36,413 nucleotides of DNA from Planctomycetota bacterium (lineage in GTDB: Bacteria > Planctomycetota > Planctomycetia > Pirellulales > JADFKK01), in assembly GCA_022564995.1 (NCBI GenBank), contig JADFKK010000039.1, positions 1 through 36,413 on the forward strand, written 5' to 3'. Made by a program: the position numbers and the translations under genes. The first letter of the stretch is position 1. Every line of letters starts with the position of its first letter. Below the pieces are notes generated by a model. That model worked only from the letters and a program-made list of their open reading frames with translations, was not told the DNA's origin and did no database searches. Below are positions 18,998 to 27,052 of the stretch, one piece after another.

Positions 18998-19347
18998 GTA
19001 GACCCAGAATTCGTCGAAATTGCGCAGGACGACGTAACGGGGGCGAGGCGGACCCAGTAGTCGAAGGCCTGGCGGAAGTGGCGCGAGAGATCCTCGCCGC
19101 GCCGCTTCATTTCGATCAGCACGACCGGCTTCCAGACGTAGTCGGCAAAGGCGATGCCGCCGCCGTCCTCGCGGGATTTGCGGATGCGCAGCTCGGGCGT
19201 GCCGCCGACGTCGAGACAGCCGGGTTGGCCGAAGGCTTGGAAGAGGCGGTCTAGGAAGATTTGCGCCTCGCCCTTTTCGTCGCCCGTGATGTGGTCGGCG
19301 ACCCAGGCGACGAAGGACTCCAGGCGATCGGATTTGATTCCTACCAT
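18998..19347 (-). pseudogene. N-terminal piece of a large DNA methyltransferase, frameshifted
   Basis: ATG at 19347. MVGIKSDRLESFVAWVADHI, GEAQIFLDRLFQAFGQPG and VVLIEMKRRGEDLSRHFRQ are, from memory, the start of class I SAM-dependent DNA methyltransferases that are around 900 aa long. After LAP (about 19039) the frame is lost; one base over, the family sequence resumes as RYVVLRNFDEFWVY and stops matching at 18998. The catalytic middle is absent. The matching C-terminus is found 3.8 kb further down the same strand (14808-15185). The VVLIEMKRRGED stretch also has an ExK-type nuclease look. Confidence 0.75.
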
Positions 19348-19534
19348 GTTATGGGGCCTGAGTGGATGATTTTTCGGGTGGCAGGATACAAGACGGAATT
19401 GTCGCGGATTTGGGGAGGATGGCAAGGGGTTGGAAGATACCCAAGACCGGGTTGTGGAATTGCGTGGCAATTCGAGCGGGGAACGGAAAGCGGAGCGGAA
19501 AAACACTGAGGTCGAAGGCCGCGGCGGGGCCGTC

Positions 19535-19785
19535 CTATTCACGCCCCGGCAGCTTGTCGTAGTCAGCGTGGGAACCGACCCAGAACCAGAGGATATTCGA
19601 CTCTTGCTGCACGACGAGAGCCCGGTAGTGTAGGCCGACGCGGACAGAGCGGAAACGACCGATCTGCTTGAAATGTAGCGAGGGGTGTCGCGGGTCTTGA
19701 CGCAAGAGGGTGTAGCACTTGTCTGCCAGCCGCCTGATGTTCTCGGGTAACTACGCCAGAAACGTGGGGTGGCGAGGTGATTCAC
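19535..19785 (-). pseudogene. RelE/ParE-like toxin, apparently frameshifted
   Basis: The GTG at 19785 overlaps the antitoxin stop (GTGA). The first 11 codons read VNHLATPRFWR. The frame then shifts near 19750 into LPENIRRLADKCYTLLRQD, RHPSLHFKQIGRFRSVRVGL and LVVQQESNILWFWVGSHADY, ending at TAG 19535-19537. The second part is a convincing RelE/ParE-superfamily toxin core (beta strands plus the WVGSH ending). As written, an in-frame TAG precedes the second part, so the toxin is not made intact unless this is a sequencing error. It would have been an mRNA interferase or gyrase poison. Confidence 0.7.
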
Positions 19786-19982
19786 AACTGCCTGGTGCGG
19801 CCTGCTTGCTGGTCCGAGAGGGCCTCATCGGCGAGCGCGTCTAAGCGGCCCGCGGCGACGTCTTGTTCGACTTGTCGGTCCCACTGCGCGGCGTCGAACT
19901 CGGTAAACCAGCAGCGAAAGGCCGCCAGTTCATCTGGCGCCAGTTGGCGAATTGCGGCCTCGATTTCGGGTATGCTACTCAT
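19782..19982 (-). CDS. Antitoxin of a RelE/ParE-type toxin-antitoxin module
   Basis: 66 aa: MSSIPEIEAAIRQLAPDELA then FRCWFTEFDAAQWDRQVEQD and a C-terminal ADEALSDQQAGRT. This acidic helical layout is the usual small antitoxin found directly before RelE-like toxins in many bacteria. It binds and neutralises its toxin and typically represses its own promoter. The stop overlaps the toxin GTG by 3 nt. The toxin downstream looks frameshifted, so the antitoxin may now be an orphan. Confidence 0.7.
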   Translation of the reverse strand: MSSIPEIEAAIRQLAPDELAAFRCWFTEFDAAQWDRQVEQDVAAGRLDALADEALSDQQAGRTRQL

Positions 19983-20098
19983 ACCTGAATTCTACTCCGC
20001 TCGGCCTCGTTCGGCAATCGACGAGGAGATTTGGAATGCCGCAATGCGGACGAGGAAACTCGGGGAATCGCCCCCGGACGTAATGTATCAACCAAACC

Positions 20099-23000
20099 CT
20101 ACTTTGGCGTCTCGCCCCGCTTTTGCGTGATGCTGATGCGGCGGGGATCGTTCATGTAGGCGAACAGATCGGCGATTTCTGAGAGGGTTAAGTTGTTGAG
20201 CAGGCCGGCGGGCATTGCGGAGAGCTTGCTGGGCACGATGGCCTCGATTTCGTCGTCGTCGAGCGTCACTCGGCTGGCATCGCTCTGCACGATGACGATG
20301 GCGTCGGCCCCGGCCGGAGCGACGATGCCGGTGTAGATCCGGCCGTCTTTGGTGATGATCTTTTTACTGGCGTACTGATCGGATATTACGTGTGAGGGAA
20401 ACAGAATCGACTGCAAGGTCTCGCGCTTCTGGAAGCGGCGAGCGACGTTCGTTAGATCGGGTCCGACGCTCTGGCCTTCGTCGCCGAAGCGATGACACTT
20501 GATACACTGGGCCTTGGTGAAGACCAGCTTGCCCCGCAAGGCGTTGCCGTGGGCGCCCTCTTTGGCGAGATAGCTGAGCAATTCACGCTGCGTCCATTTG
20601 TTTTCCCGCGAGTCGACCGGCAGCTTCGCGTCGGGCTGATCCGGATACGTCTCGGCGAACCACTTCTGCCACGCGGCCAGCGTGTCGACGACCGGCGCGT
20701 CCGGTTCGCCCACAGTGCTGCCGACCCAGTGTTCCAGCAGCGCGATAGCGTGTTGACCGCCGCTGCCTTGGAGTTTCAGCCCACACAGAATCACCTCTCG
20801 CAGCGCCTGCGGTTTCGTCGGTTTTCGCTCTTCGGTGGCCAATCGCTGCATGACAATCTGAGCGGCGACACCTTCGACGACCGCAAGCGAGCGGATCAAG
20901 ACGGGCCAGTTTTTGCCGGTCGGATCTTGGGCCAAACCGATGGCCACCGAGACGCGACGCTGCGGCTGATTCTCGAAGACGTCGCGCAGATACGCCATCG
21001 ACTGCGGCGTGCTGGCTCGGCCCATCACCGCGACGATGCCGATTTGTAGCTTCTTGGCCGCCGGATCCTCGAGCGATGCCAATTGCCCGTCAAGCTGTTC
21101 GAGTTGCTTTAGAATAGCCTCGCCCGGGTTGGCCGGCAGCGTGGCCAATACAGCCAGGGCCGAGCTGGGGCGCTTCGCGCCGTCGGCCAAGACGAGCTGT
21201 CGTTCGGCGTCGTTCAGGTTGGCGAAGAAGGCCCTTGACACGTTGGCGATGTAACGGGGCAGGCCGAGGCCGCCTTTTTTCAGTCGAGCCTGTTCGTAGA
21301 AATCGAGCACGGCGAGCTTTTGGTCGGTGGTCCAGCCTGTCTTGAGGAACGGAATGTTCACGGCAAGATGCAGTTTTTCCATCTCGCTCGCATCGCCGGT
21401 GAGAACCGCGACCATGCGGCCGGTTACCGACGGCTCCTGCATGTAGACCAACAATCGCACCAATTCGCGATTCATCTTCTCATTCGTCGAGGGATACTCC
21501 CCGGCCAGTTGGCGGCGCAGGGCCGGCACATCGTCGCCGCTGACCTTTCCGCGTTCCAAGGAGATTTCCACCAGCCGCAGCAAATCGATGAAGTCGGGAT
21601 CGTTGATGAATCCGCTGAGCAATTGTCCGCATCGGTCGAGAATCGCCAGCGACGTTTCCTTCTCGGGATGGACCACCAGCAAGGCCGTCGCGCCGAGGAT
21701 GAACTCGCGATGATTTTTTGAACTCAGCACCTTTTCCTGCCATTGGTCGCGTGGAAGCTGTTCGAGCTTGCGGCGTGCGGCCCAGGCGACATACCGCTCG
21801 GACGACCCGAGCAGTTCGATCAGTTTGTCTGCCGGCGGTTGATAGCCACAGTTTGCCAGCGCCTCGCAGGCTTTGCGGCGCACCGTCGGGCTGGGGTCGT
21901 CGAGCATCGCGACCAGCCGTGTGCCGGTCACTTCGTCGGCATGGATGCCCATCAGATAGGCGCACTTGCCACGGACCAGCGGATTGCGGTCGACGGAGAG
22001 TTTCACCAGCAAATCCATCTTGGGGAACGGCCCGAAAATCTGCATCAAGTCGAGAGCTCGCACTCGGTAGTCCGGGCGGTTGCGTGTGTCGGAAGCCACC
22101 CTTAGCAGGCCGGGGCTCCAATCGTCGCCGAGTTTTTGTTTGATATTGGCGATTTTTTGGCGCGACCAGGCGCTATACAGTTGCGGCTGTCGAATCGCGG
22201 CGGTCAGACCTTGCCCGATGTCGGTGATCGCCGGCGGCACTTTGCCTGACCAAACGATGCGATAGATGCCGCCCTCGGTGTCGCGTCCGCCGGTGCAGAA
22301 ATAGAGCCAGCCATCGGGCGCCACGGCAATGTCCGAGACGTTCATCGGCCGTCCTTCGACGAACACGCTGCTTTGGGCCACAAAGGTGCCTTGCTCCGGC
22401 TTGAACGAAACGGCGTGGATTCGGCCCATCGACCAATCGCAAACGAACAGCGCGTTGTGAAAACGCGCGGGATACATGACGTGGTTGTAAATCGCCACGC
22501 CGGTCGGAGAGCCTTGGCCGAGGGGCAGCGTCGCCGGCAGGCTGTCGTGGTAATACGCAGGCCACTTGGCCCAGCCGCTGCGCCAACCGAATTCGGCACC
22601 GGGGATGACGTGATTGACGCGGGTGGGCCGATACCACGGCAGGCCGATGTCCCATTCCATGTCGGAGTCGACGGTCAACAGATCGCCGTTGCGGCTGAAG
22701 GCCATAGCGTAGGCGTTACGAAGTCCGCCGGCAAACACCTCGACAAAGCTGCCTTTGGCGTCGGTGCGAATGATCGTGCCGCCGGGCGCTTTCTTGCCGA
22801 GCGCGTGACCGCCGGGGTCATCGAATTTGGGTTTGAGCAGATCGCCTTCGTAATAGTTGTGGTGCGGGCTGTTTTTTTCGGGCGTCTTTTCCACAAAAGC
22901 GTGATTGCCAAGGATGACGTAAATCGCCCCGTCCGGCCCCAGGGTTACCTTATGCGCCCCGTGCTCGCCGATCCCGCCGGTGAATTTCAGCAGCGTGGTC

Positions 23001-23893
23001 ACTTCGTCGGCCTTGCCGTCGTGATCTTTGTCGGTTAGTCGATACAGAGCCGCGCCGTCAGGACCGTCGCCAGTCACCAGCACTTCGCCGTTGAGGGCCA
23101 AGATACCCTGGCAGTTTTTCACTTTGTCGCAATAGGTCAGCACCGTATCGACAATGCCGTTTTTGTCTTTGTCGTAGATCAGCAGCAGCGGGCCGTTTTC
23201 GCGGGAAGCGAGAATCTGGCCGAATTCGTTGAACGTCATCGCCACCAGCGAGCCGGTCTGTTTGGGATCGATGACCCACTCGACGCGAAAATCGGGCGGC
23301 ACCTTGAATCGCCCGCCGTGTGTGCCGGCCAGCTTGACTTCGTTACCCCACGGCGCCGTGGCGTTGAACGCTCCGAGCGTCTGGGCCGCCAGCCACGCCG
23401 AGTCGTCGAAACCCATCTTCTGCCAGTGGGCCGATTCTTTGAGGCTCGTCTTCCAGGTGCCGTCGGTCGAATGAGACACAAAGGTGTGCCCCTGCTCTTT
23501 GATCGTTAGAATTCCCACCAATGCCGCCGCGCCGATCTCGGCGTTGGGCACCTTGGCCGCGACGACGTTTTCGCCGGGTTGCAGATATTTGGTGATGTCG
23601 TAGGAATCTAGCTGCTTCCAGTTGCTGCCCGAACCGATTGCATGACCGTTGACATACAGCTCATATCCGTCGTCGCCGGTGATTTCGATCTGCCCGGCCT
23701 CCGGGGTGCCCATCTCGAACACCTTGCGGAAGTAACAGGTCGCGACCGGCACCTCCCGGTGTTTGTGCGCGCCGGACCAAATCCACTGCGGCACCTCGGC
23801 GCGCGTCGCGCCGGAGAAAACGAGAAGACAGAAGACCGTTATCGCGCGTGACAGCCACGGCGACATCCGCGTCCATGCGGAACCGATTCGCAT
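20099..23893 (-). CDS. PVC-type membrane-bound dehydrogenase with HEAT repeats and C-terminal cytochrome c
   Basis: 1264 aa from the ATG at 23893, which has GAGG upstream and gives a signal peptide ending near SGATRA. Order: a galactose-binding-like beta domain (about 25-170, ITGDDGYELYVNGHAIGSG); a sorbosone/glucose dehydrogenase-type beta-propeller (about 190-600, with GPDGAIYVILGNH and APDGWLYFCTGG); HEAT-like repeats (about 620-1000); and a planctomycete heme-binding domain with CIKCH (Cys1130, Cys1133, His1134) and SVGPDLTNVARRF. The periplasmic enzyme probably oxidises a sugar or polyol and passes electrons through heme c; substrate unknown. It is abundant in this phylum. A 115-bp gap at the 3' end has no gene. 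Confidence 0.88.
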   Translation of the reverse strand: MRIGSAWTRMSPWLSRAITVFCLLVFSGATRAEVPQWIWSGAHKHREVPVATCYFRKVFEMGTPEAGQIEITGDDGYELYVNGHAIGSGSNWKQLDSYDITKYLQPGENVVAAKVPNAEIGAAALVGILTIKEQGHTFVSHSTDGTWKTSLKESAHWQKMGFDDSAWLAAQTLGAFNATAPWGNEVKLAGTHGGRFKVPPDFRVEWVIDPKQTGSLVAMTFNEFGQILASRENGPLLLIYDKDKNGIVDTVLTYCDKVKNCQGILALNGEVLVTGDGPDGAALYRLTDKDHDGKADEVTTLLKFTGGIGEHGAHKVTLGPDGAIYVILGNHAFVEKTPEKNSPHHNYYEGDLLKPKFDDPGGHALGKKAPGGTIIRTDAKGSFVEVFAGGLRNAYAMAFSRNGDLLTVDSDMEWDIGLPWYRPTRVNHVIPGAEFGWRSGWAKWPAYYHDSLPATLPLGQGSPTGVAIYNHVMYPARFHNALFVCDWSMGRIHAVSFKPEQGTFVAQSSVFVEGRPMNVSDIAVAPDGWLYFCTGGRDTEGGIYRIVWSGKVPPAITDIGQGLTAAIRQPQLYSAWSRQKIANIKQKLGDDWSPGLLRVASDTRNRPDYRVRALDLMQIFGPFPKMDLLVKLSVDRNPLVRGKCAYLMGIHADEVTGTRLVAMLDDPSPTVRRKACEALANCGYQPPADKLIELLGSSERYVAWAARRKLEQLPRDQWQEKVLSSKNHREFILGATALLVVHPEKETSLAILDRCGQLLSGFINDPDFIDLLRLVEISLERGKVSGDDVPALRRQLAGEYPSTNEKMNRELVRLLVYMQEPSVTGRMVAVLTGDASEMEKLHLAVNIPFLKTGWTTDQKLAVLDFYEQARLKKGGLGLPRYIANVSRAFFANLNDAERQLVLADGAKRPSSALAVLATLPANPGEAILKQLEQLDGQLASLEDPAAKKLQIGIVAVMGRASTPQSMAYLRDVFENQPQRRVSVAIGLAQDPTGKNWPVLIRSLAVVEGVAAQIVMQRLATEERKPTKPQALREVILCGLKLQGSGGQHAIALLEHWVGSTVGEPDAPVVDTLAAWQKWFAETYPDQPDAKLPVDSRENKWTQRELLSYLAKEGAHGNALRGKLVFTKAQCIKCHRFGDEGQSVGPDLTNVARRFQKRETLQSILFPSHVISDQYASKKIITKDGRIYTGIVAPAGADAIVIVQSDASRVTLDDDEIEAIVPSKLSAMPAGLLNNLTLSEIADLFAYMNDPRRISITQKRGETPK

Positions 23894-24341
23894 GAGAACC
23901 TCGATCGAGTCGAAAAAGGTAGCGATGAGATGAGGAACCCCGTCGGTGCCGCGCAGCACCGTCCCTCAATAAGTCGGGCTTAGGATACAGAGGTGTGCCG
24001 TTTCGATCAACAGAGGTTCTGGCGGCAGCACACTTGCGGTGCATCAGACGTTCGTGGGCGTTGCGAGGCTCCGGAACAGATGAGCGACGGCTTGCGCGAT
24101 GGGTGGCTCGGCGGATTGTGTGCTTGCGTTGGAAAATCTTCTCAACTGACTGACTGTAAACGACTTACGCCGACTGCGATGGTCCGCCGTCGTGATTCGG
24201 GCGCTGGGTTTTCGCCCGCCATCGACGTTCCGTGGAGCGCATCCTGATGCGCCTTAGCCTGACGGACGCAGGATGCACCCTACTAACTTCCAGTCGACTC
24301 CTCAGTCAGATACAATCAACCCCAACAAAAGGAGTTCATCC
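23894..24341. other. Intergenic stretch with one inverted repeat
   Basis: No credible gene. A GCGCATC/GATGCGC hairpin (24237-24252) overlaps an 8-bp inverted repeat GCATCCTG (24239-24246) / CAGGATGC (24269-24276). AAAAGGAG at 24327-24334 is the ribosome-binding site of the next gene. Confidence 0.5.
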
Positions 24342-25349
24342 ATGGCGACGTCCGATCCGCTTCCGCCGAAGGTTGTCATCGGTATTCACGGTCTGGCCAA
24401 CAAACCCCGGAGGGATCTGCTTGCCGAGTGGTGGAACCGCTCGTTAGTCGAGGGTTTGCGGAACGTCAAGGTCGGCGATCCACAATTTGAATTCCGCATG
24501 GTATTTTGGGCCGATTTGCTTTACGCCAATCCGCAACACCAGTGTGAGAATTTCTCTTTCGATTCGCTGTACAACTCTGAACCGTACCATGCAGCGAAAC
24601 AGGGCGAACTCAAGGAGTACGAGGATTCGTGGCTGGATGTCGCCCGCGGCGCGGTGCAGGACGTGTTGGGGTCGTCGATCGATTCGCTTCGGCGGCACTT
24701 TGGCGTCGATAGCATTTCGGACTGGTTCCTGGGAAAGCTCGTTCGCGATCTGGCCTTCTATTATGACGAGCAGCAACTCATCGGTGATCGTTCCGATCCG
24801 CCGGTGCGTCGCCGGGCGCGTGACGTGCTGCTCGATGAATTGAAAACTGAGATCAAACAGCAGCACGCTCTCGGCAAGCAAATTCTGCTGATCGCACACT
24901 CGATGGGATCGATCATCGCTTACGATGCACTACGCGACATCGGACGCGAGAAAGGCAACACCGTCGAGGTACAACACTTTGTCACGATTGGCTCGCCGCT
25001 CGGGCTGCCCCTGGTCAAGGGGCACATCGACTCAGAGCGGCAGTACGCGGCGGCCGAGGGGCACACCGTGCGGACCCCGTCGATTGTTCGCGGGCAGTGG
25101 ACGAACTATGCCGATCGCAAGGATCCGGTGGCGCTCGACATGCACCTGCGCGACGATTTTGGACCGAACAAGCACGGCATTCGGGTGGAGGACGATCTGG
25201 TGGCCAACGACTATCACACGATGGTGAAGAAGCAGGTCGAGAAAGGTAAGCCTCCGGAAGAGGAACGCAAGAACAATCACCACAAGTCTTACGGTTATTT
25301 GCGCACGCCGGAATTGTCGCGTCTGGTCAAAACATTCTTAGGGTCGTAA
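24342..25349 (+). CDS. Alpha/beta hydrolase (lipase/esterase-like)
   Basis: 335 aa, cytoplasmic, no signal peptide. The ATG at 24342 follows AAAAGGAG by 8 nt, which decides the start; a longer frame begins at 24273. VVIGIHGLANKP (14-20) forms the oxyanion region and LLIAHSMGSIIAYDAL carries the nucleophile elbow AHSMG (Ser187). DPVALDMHL and the late DYHTMVKKQ are candidate positions for the acid and His of the triad. The enzyme resembles lipase-like serine hydrolases acting on esters; substrate not predictable. Long charged inserts (60-170) are unusual. Confidence 0.75.
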   Translation: MATSDPLPPKVVIGIHGLANKPRRDLLAEWWNRSLVEGLRNVKVGDPQFEFRMVFWADLLYANPQHQCENFSFDSLYNSEPYHAAKQGELKEYEDSWLDVARGAVQDVLGSSIDSLRRHFGVDSISDWFLGKLVRDLAFYYDEQQLIGDRSDPPVRRRARDVLLDELKTEIKQQHALGKQILLIAHSMGSIIAYDALRDIGREKGNTVEVQHFVTIGSPLGLPLVKGHIDSERQYAAAEGHTVRTPSIVRGQWTNYADRKDPVALDMHLRDDFGPNKHGIRVEDDLVANDYHTMVKKQVEKGKPPEEERKNNHHKSYGYLRTPELSRLVKTFLGS

Positions 25350-25426
25350 GCGAACGTGATCTTCGTCTATGTTGATGTGGTGATTTCAGCGGGCATTGAT
25401 GGCAGGTTTTAGCGGCGACCGTCCTA

Positions 25427-26872
25427 ATGACTTCCAGCACGTCTCAGCTTCGTCACCCGCTTTCGCTGCTTGGCACGGCCGTTTGGGCGATCGTGGCGGT
25501 GGTGGCTTTTCATCTGGCGTATGAGCTGGCGGCGCTGAGCTGTTTGATCGGGCTGTATGTCTTCGCGCTGGTCCAATTGTCCCGGGCCGCTACGCCGGTG
25601 CGGGCGTTTCTTGCTGGCTGGCTGACGGGGCTGCTTGTGTTTGGGCCGCAACTGGCGTTCATGTTCGGCGTGTTTGGCGAGTTTGGCGTCGTGCTGTGGC
25701 TGATCGGGTCGTTTTGGATCGGGTTGTTTGTGGTGCTCGGACACGGGGCGATTGAGCGGTTCGGAACTCGCTGGGCCGTGGGGCTGCTGCCGATGTTGTT
25801 TATCGGGCTGGAGTATTTTCGCAGCGAACTGTATCCGCTCAAGTTCAGTTGGCTCGCCCCGGGCTACACGTTCGCCGGCCACGGCCAGCCGCTGCTTGTT
25901 CCGCATGTGGGCGTGTACGGCGTCGGATTCTTGTTAACACTGGTAGCGGCGGGGTTGACCCACGTGCGGGCGCGCATTGCGTTCGGCGTCGGCGCATCAT
26001 TGCTAATCGCGCTCGGCGTCGTCGCCAACGTAGGGTGGGCATCGCCCACCAAAACAGCGCCCGAGAAAGCCGACACCGATGGCCCGCTCGTCGTCGGCAT
26101 CCAAATGGAGTTCCCCAGCACAATACGAATCGTCGCAGCGCTCGATAAGGCGGTCTCGCAACATCCGGATTTTGATTTGCTGGTGCTCAGCGAATACACA
26201 TTTGAACGCACGCCCCCGCTGGCCGTTCTCGATTGGTGCCGACAAAACGGGCGCTACCTCATCGTCGGCGGCAAGGATTCGGTGGAAGACCGCCCCGATG
26301 ATTTTCGCAACACGGCCTTCGTCATCTCGCCGGACGGCGAAGTTGTCTTCAAGCAGGCCAAGAGCGTGCCGATTCAGTTCTTCGCCGACGGGCTGCCGGC
26401 CGAGGAGCAGCGGCTGTGGGATTCGCCCTGGGGTAAGATCGGCATCTGCATTTGTTACGACCTGAGCTACACGCGCGTGGTTGACGAGTTGGTCCGTCAG
26501 GGCGCCCAACTGCTTATCGTGCCGACGATGGACGTCACCGGCTGGGGCCAGCACGAACACCGGCTGCACGCCAAGATCGCCCCCACGCGGGCTGCCGAAT
26601 ACGGCCTGCCCATCGTCCGCGTCTGTAGCTCCGGCATCTCGCAAATCGTCACGCCGAGTGGACAAGTCACCGAATCGCTGCCGTTCCCCGGACAGGGCGA
26701 ATCGTTCGCCGCCCGCGTCCGGCCGGTCGAGAAGGCTCGCATTCCGATCGATCGCTATCTGGCGCCGCTTGGGCTGATCGTAACCGTGCTGTTCGTCGGC
26801 TTTCTCGTCGTGGAGTCGGTGCTCAAATCGATTCGCAAGGCCCGCGCGACGAGAGGCGTTGGCGTGCTATGA
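25427..26872 (+). CDS. lnt: Apolipoprotein N-acyltransferase homologue
   Basis: 481 aa integral membrane protein. About eight N-terminal helices (15-205) are followed by a nitrilase-type CN-hydrolase domain and a final helix near 450. Catalytic triad: Glu256 (VLSEYTF), Lys312 (KQAKSVPIQFF) and Cys343 (ICICYDLSY). Lnt transfers the third acyl chain to the N-terminal Cys of lipoproteins. The usual VPFGEYVP stretch, with its conserved second Glu, is replaced by VPIQFFADG, so activity could differ. Residues 201-208 (NVGWASPT) are encoded by a short palindromic repeat. Mass and length fit Lnt (about 500 aa). Confidence 0.8.
   Translation: MTSSTSQLRHPLSLLGTAVWAIVAVVAFHLAYELAALSCLIGLYVFALVQLSRAATPVRAFLAGWLTGLLVFGPQLAFMFGVFGEFGVVLWLIGSFWIGLFVVLGHGAIERFGTRWAVGLLPMLFIGLEYFRSELYPLKFSWLAPGYTFAGHGQPLLVPHVGVYGVGFLLTLVAAGLTHVRARIAFGVGASLLIALGVVANVGWASPTKTAPEKADTDGPLVVGIQMEFPSTIRIVAALDKAVSQHPDFDLLVLSEYTFERTPPLAVLDWCRQNGRYLIVGGKDSVEDRPDDFRNTAFVISPDGEVVFKQAKSVPIQFFADGLPAEEQRLWDSPWGKIGICICYDLSYTRVVDELVRQGAQLLIVPTMDVTGWGQHEHRLHAKIAPTRAAEYGLPIVRVCSSGISQIVTPSGQVTESLPFPGQGESFAARVRPVEKARIPIDRYLAPLGLIVTVLFVGFLVVESVLKSIRKARATRGVGVL
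26034..26050. repeat. Palindromic repeat inside lnt
   Basis: GGTGGGC (26034-26040), loop ATC, GCCCACC (26044-26050): a perfect 7-bp stem within the lnt coding sequence, at the linker between membrane and CN-hydrolase domains. Its translation is VGWASPT. Confidence 0.6.
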
Positions 26873-26885
26873 TTGCCAACGGTCC

Positions 26886-26916
26886 GTAGGTTATGCCTCA
26901 GCATAACAACACCTAC
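26886..26916. terminator. Hairpin between lnt and the convergent giant gene
   Basis: GTAGGT (26886-26891) with ACCTAC (26911-26916) encloses GTTATGC/GCATAAC (26890-26896 with 26901-26907). It lies 14 nt after the lnt stop and has no T-run. Such stems sit at gene ends here and may stop or stabilise transcripts. The rest of 26873-27052 is empty. Confidence 0.4.
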
Positions 26917-27052
26917 TGACTTTACTGATGGCAGAAAGTAGGCCGAAACACGCTCGTTCGCAGCGTCTGACAGAGAGACGCGGAAGCAGGCCCTTCGATG
27001 ACTTGTAGCGAGCCTCCATCCCACCGCCCGCCTGCGCTGCCGAGTGCGGTCG

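Noticed and set aside
18943..19785. 280-codon frame as one protein
   Set aside because: It joins an out-of-frame reading of the toxin to the methyltransferase N-terminal fragment; only residues after Met147 look genuine.
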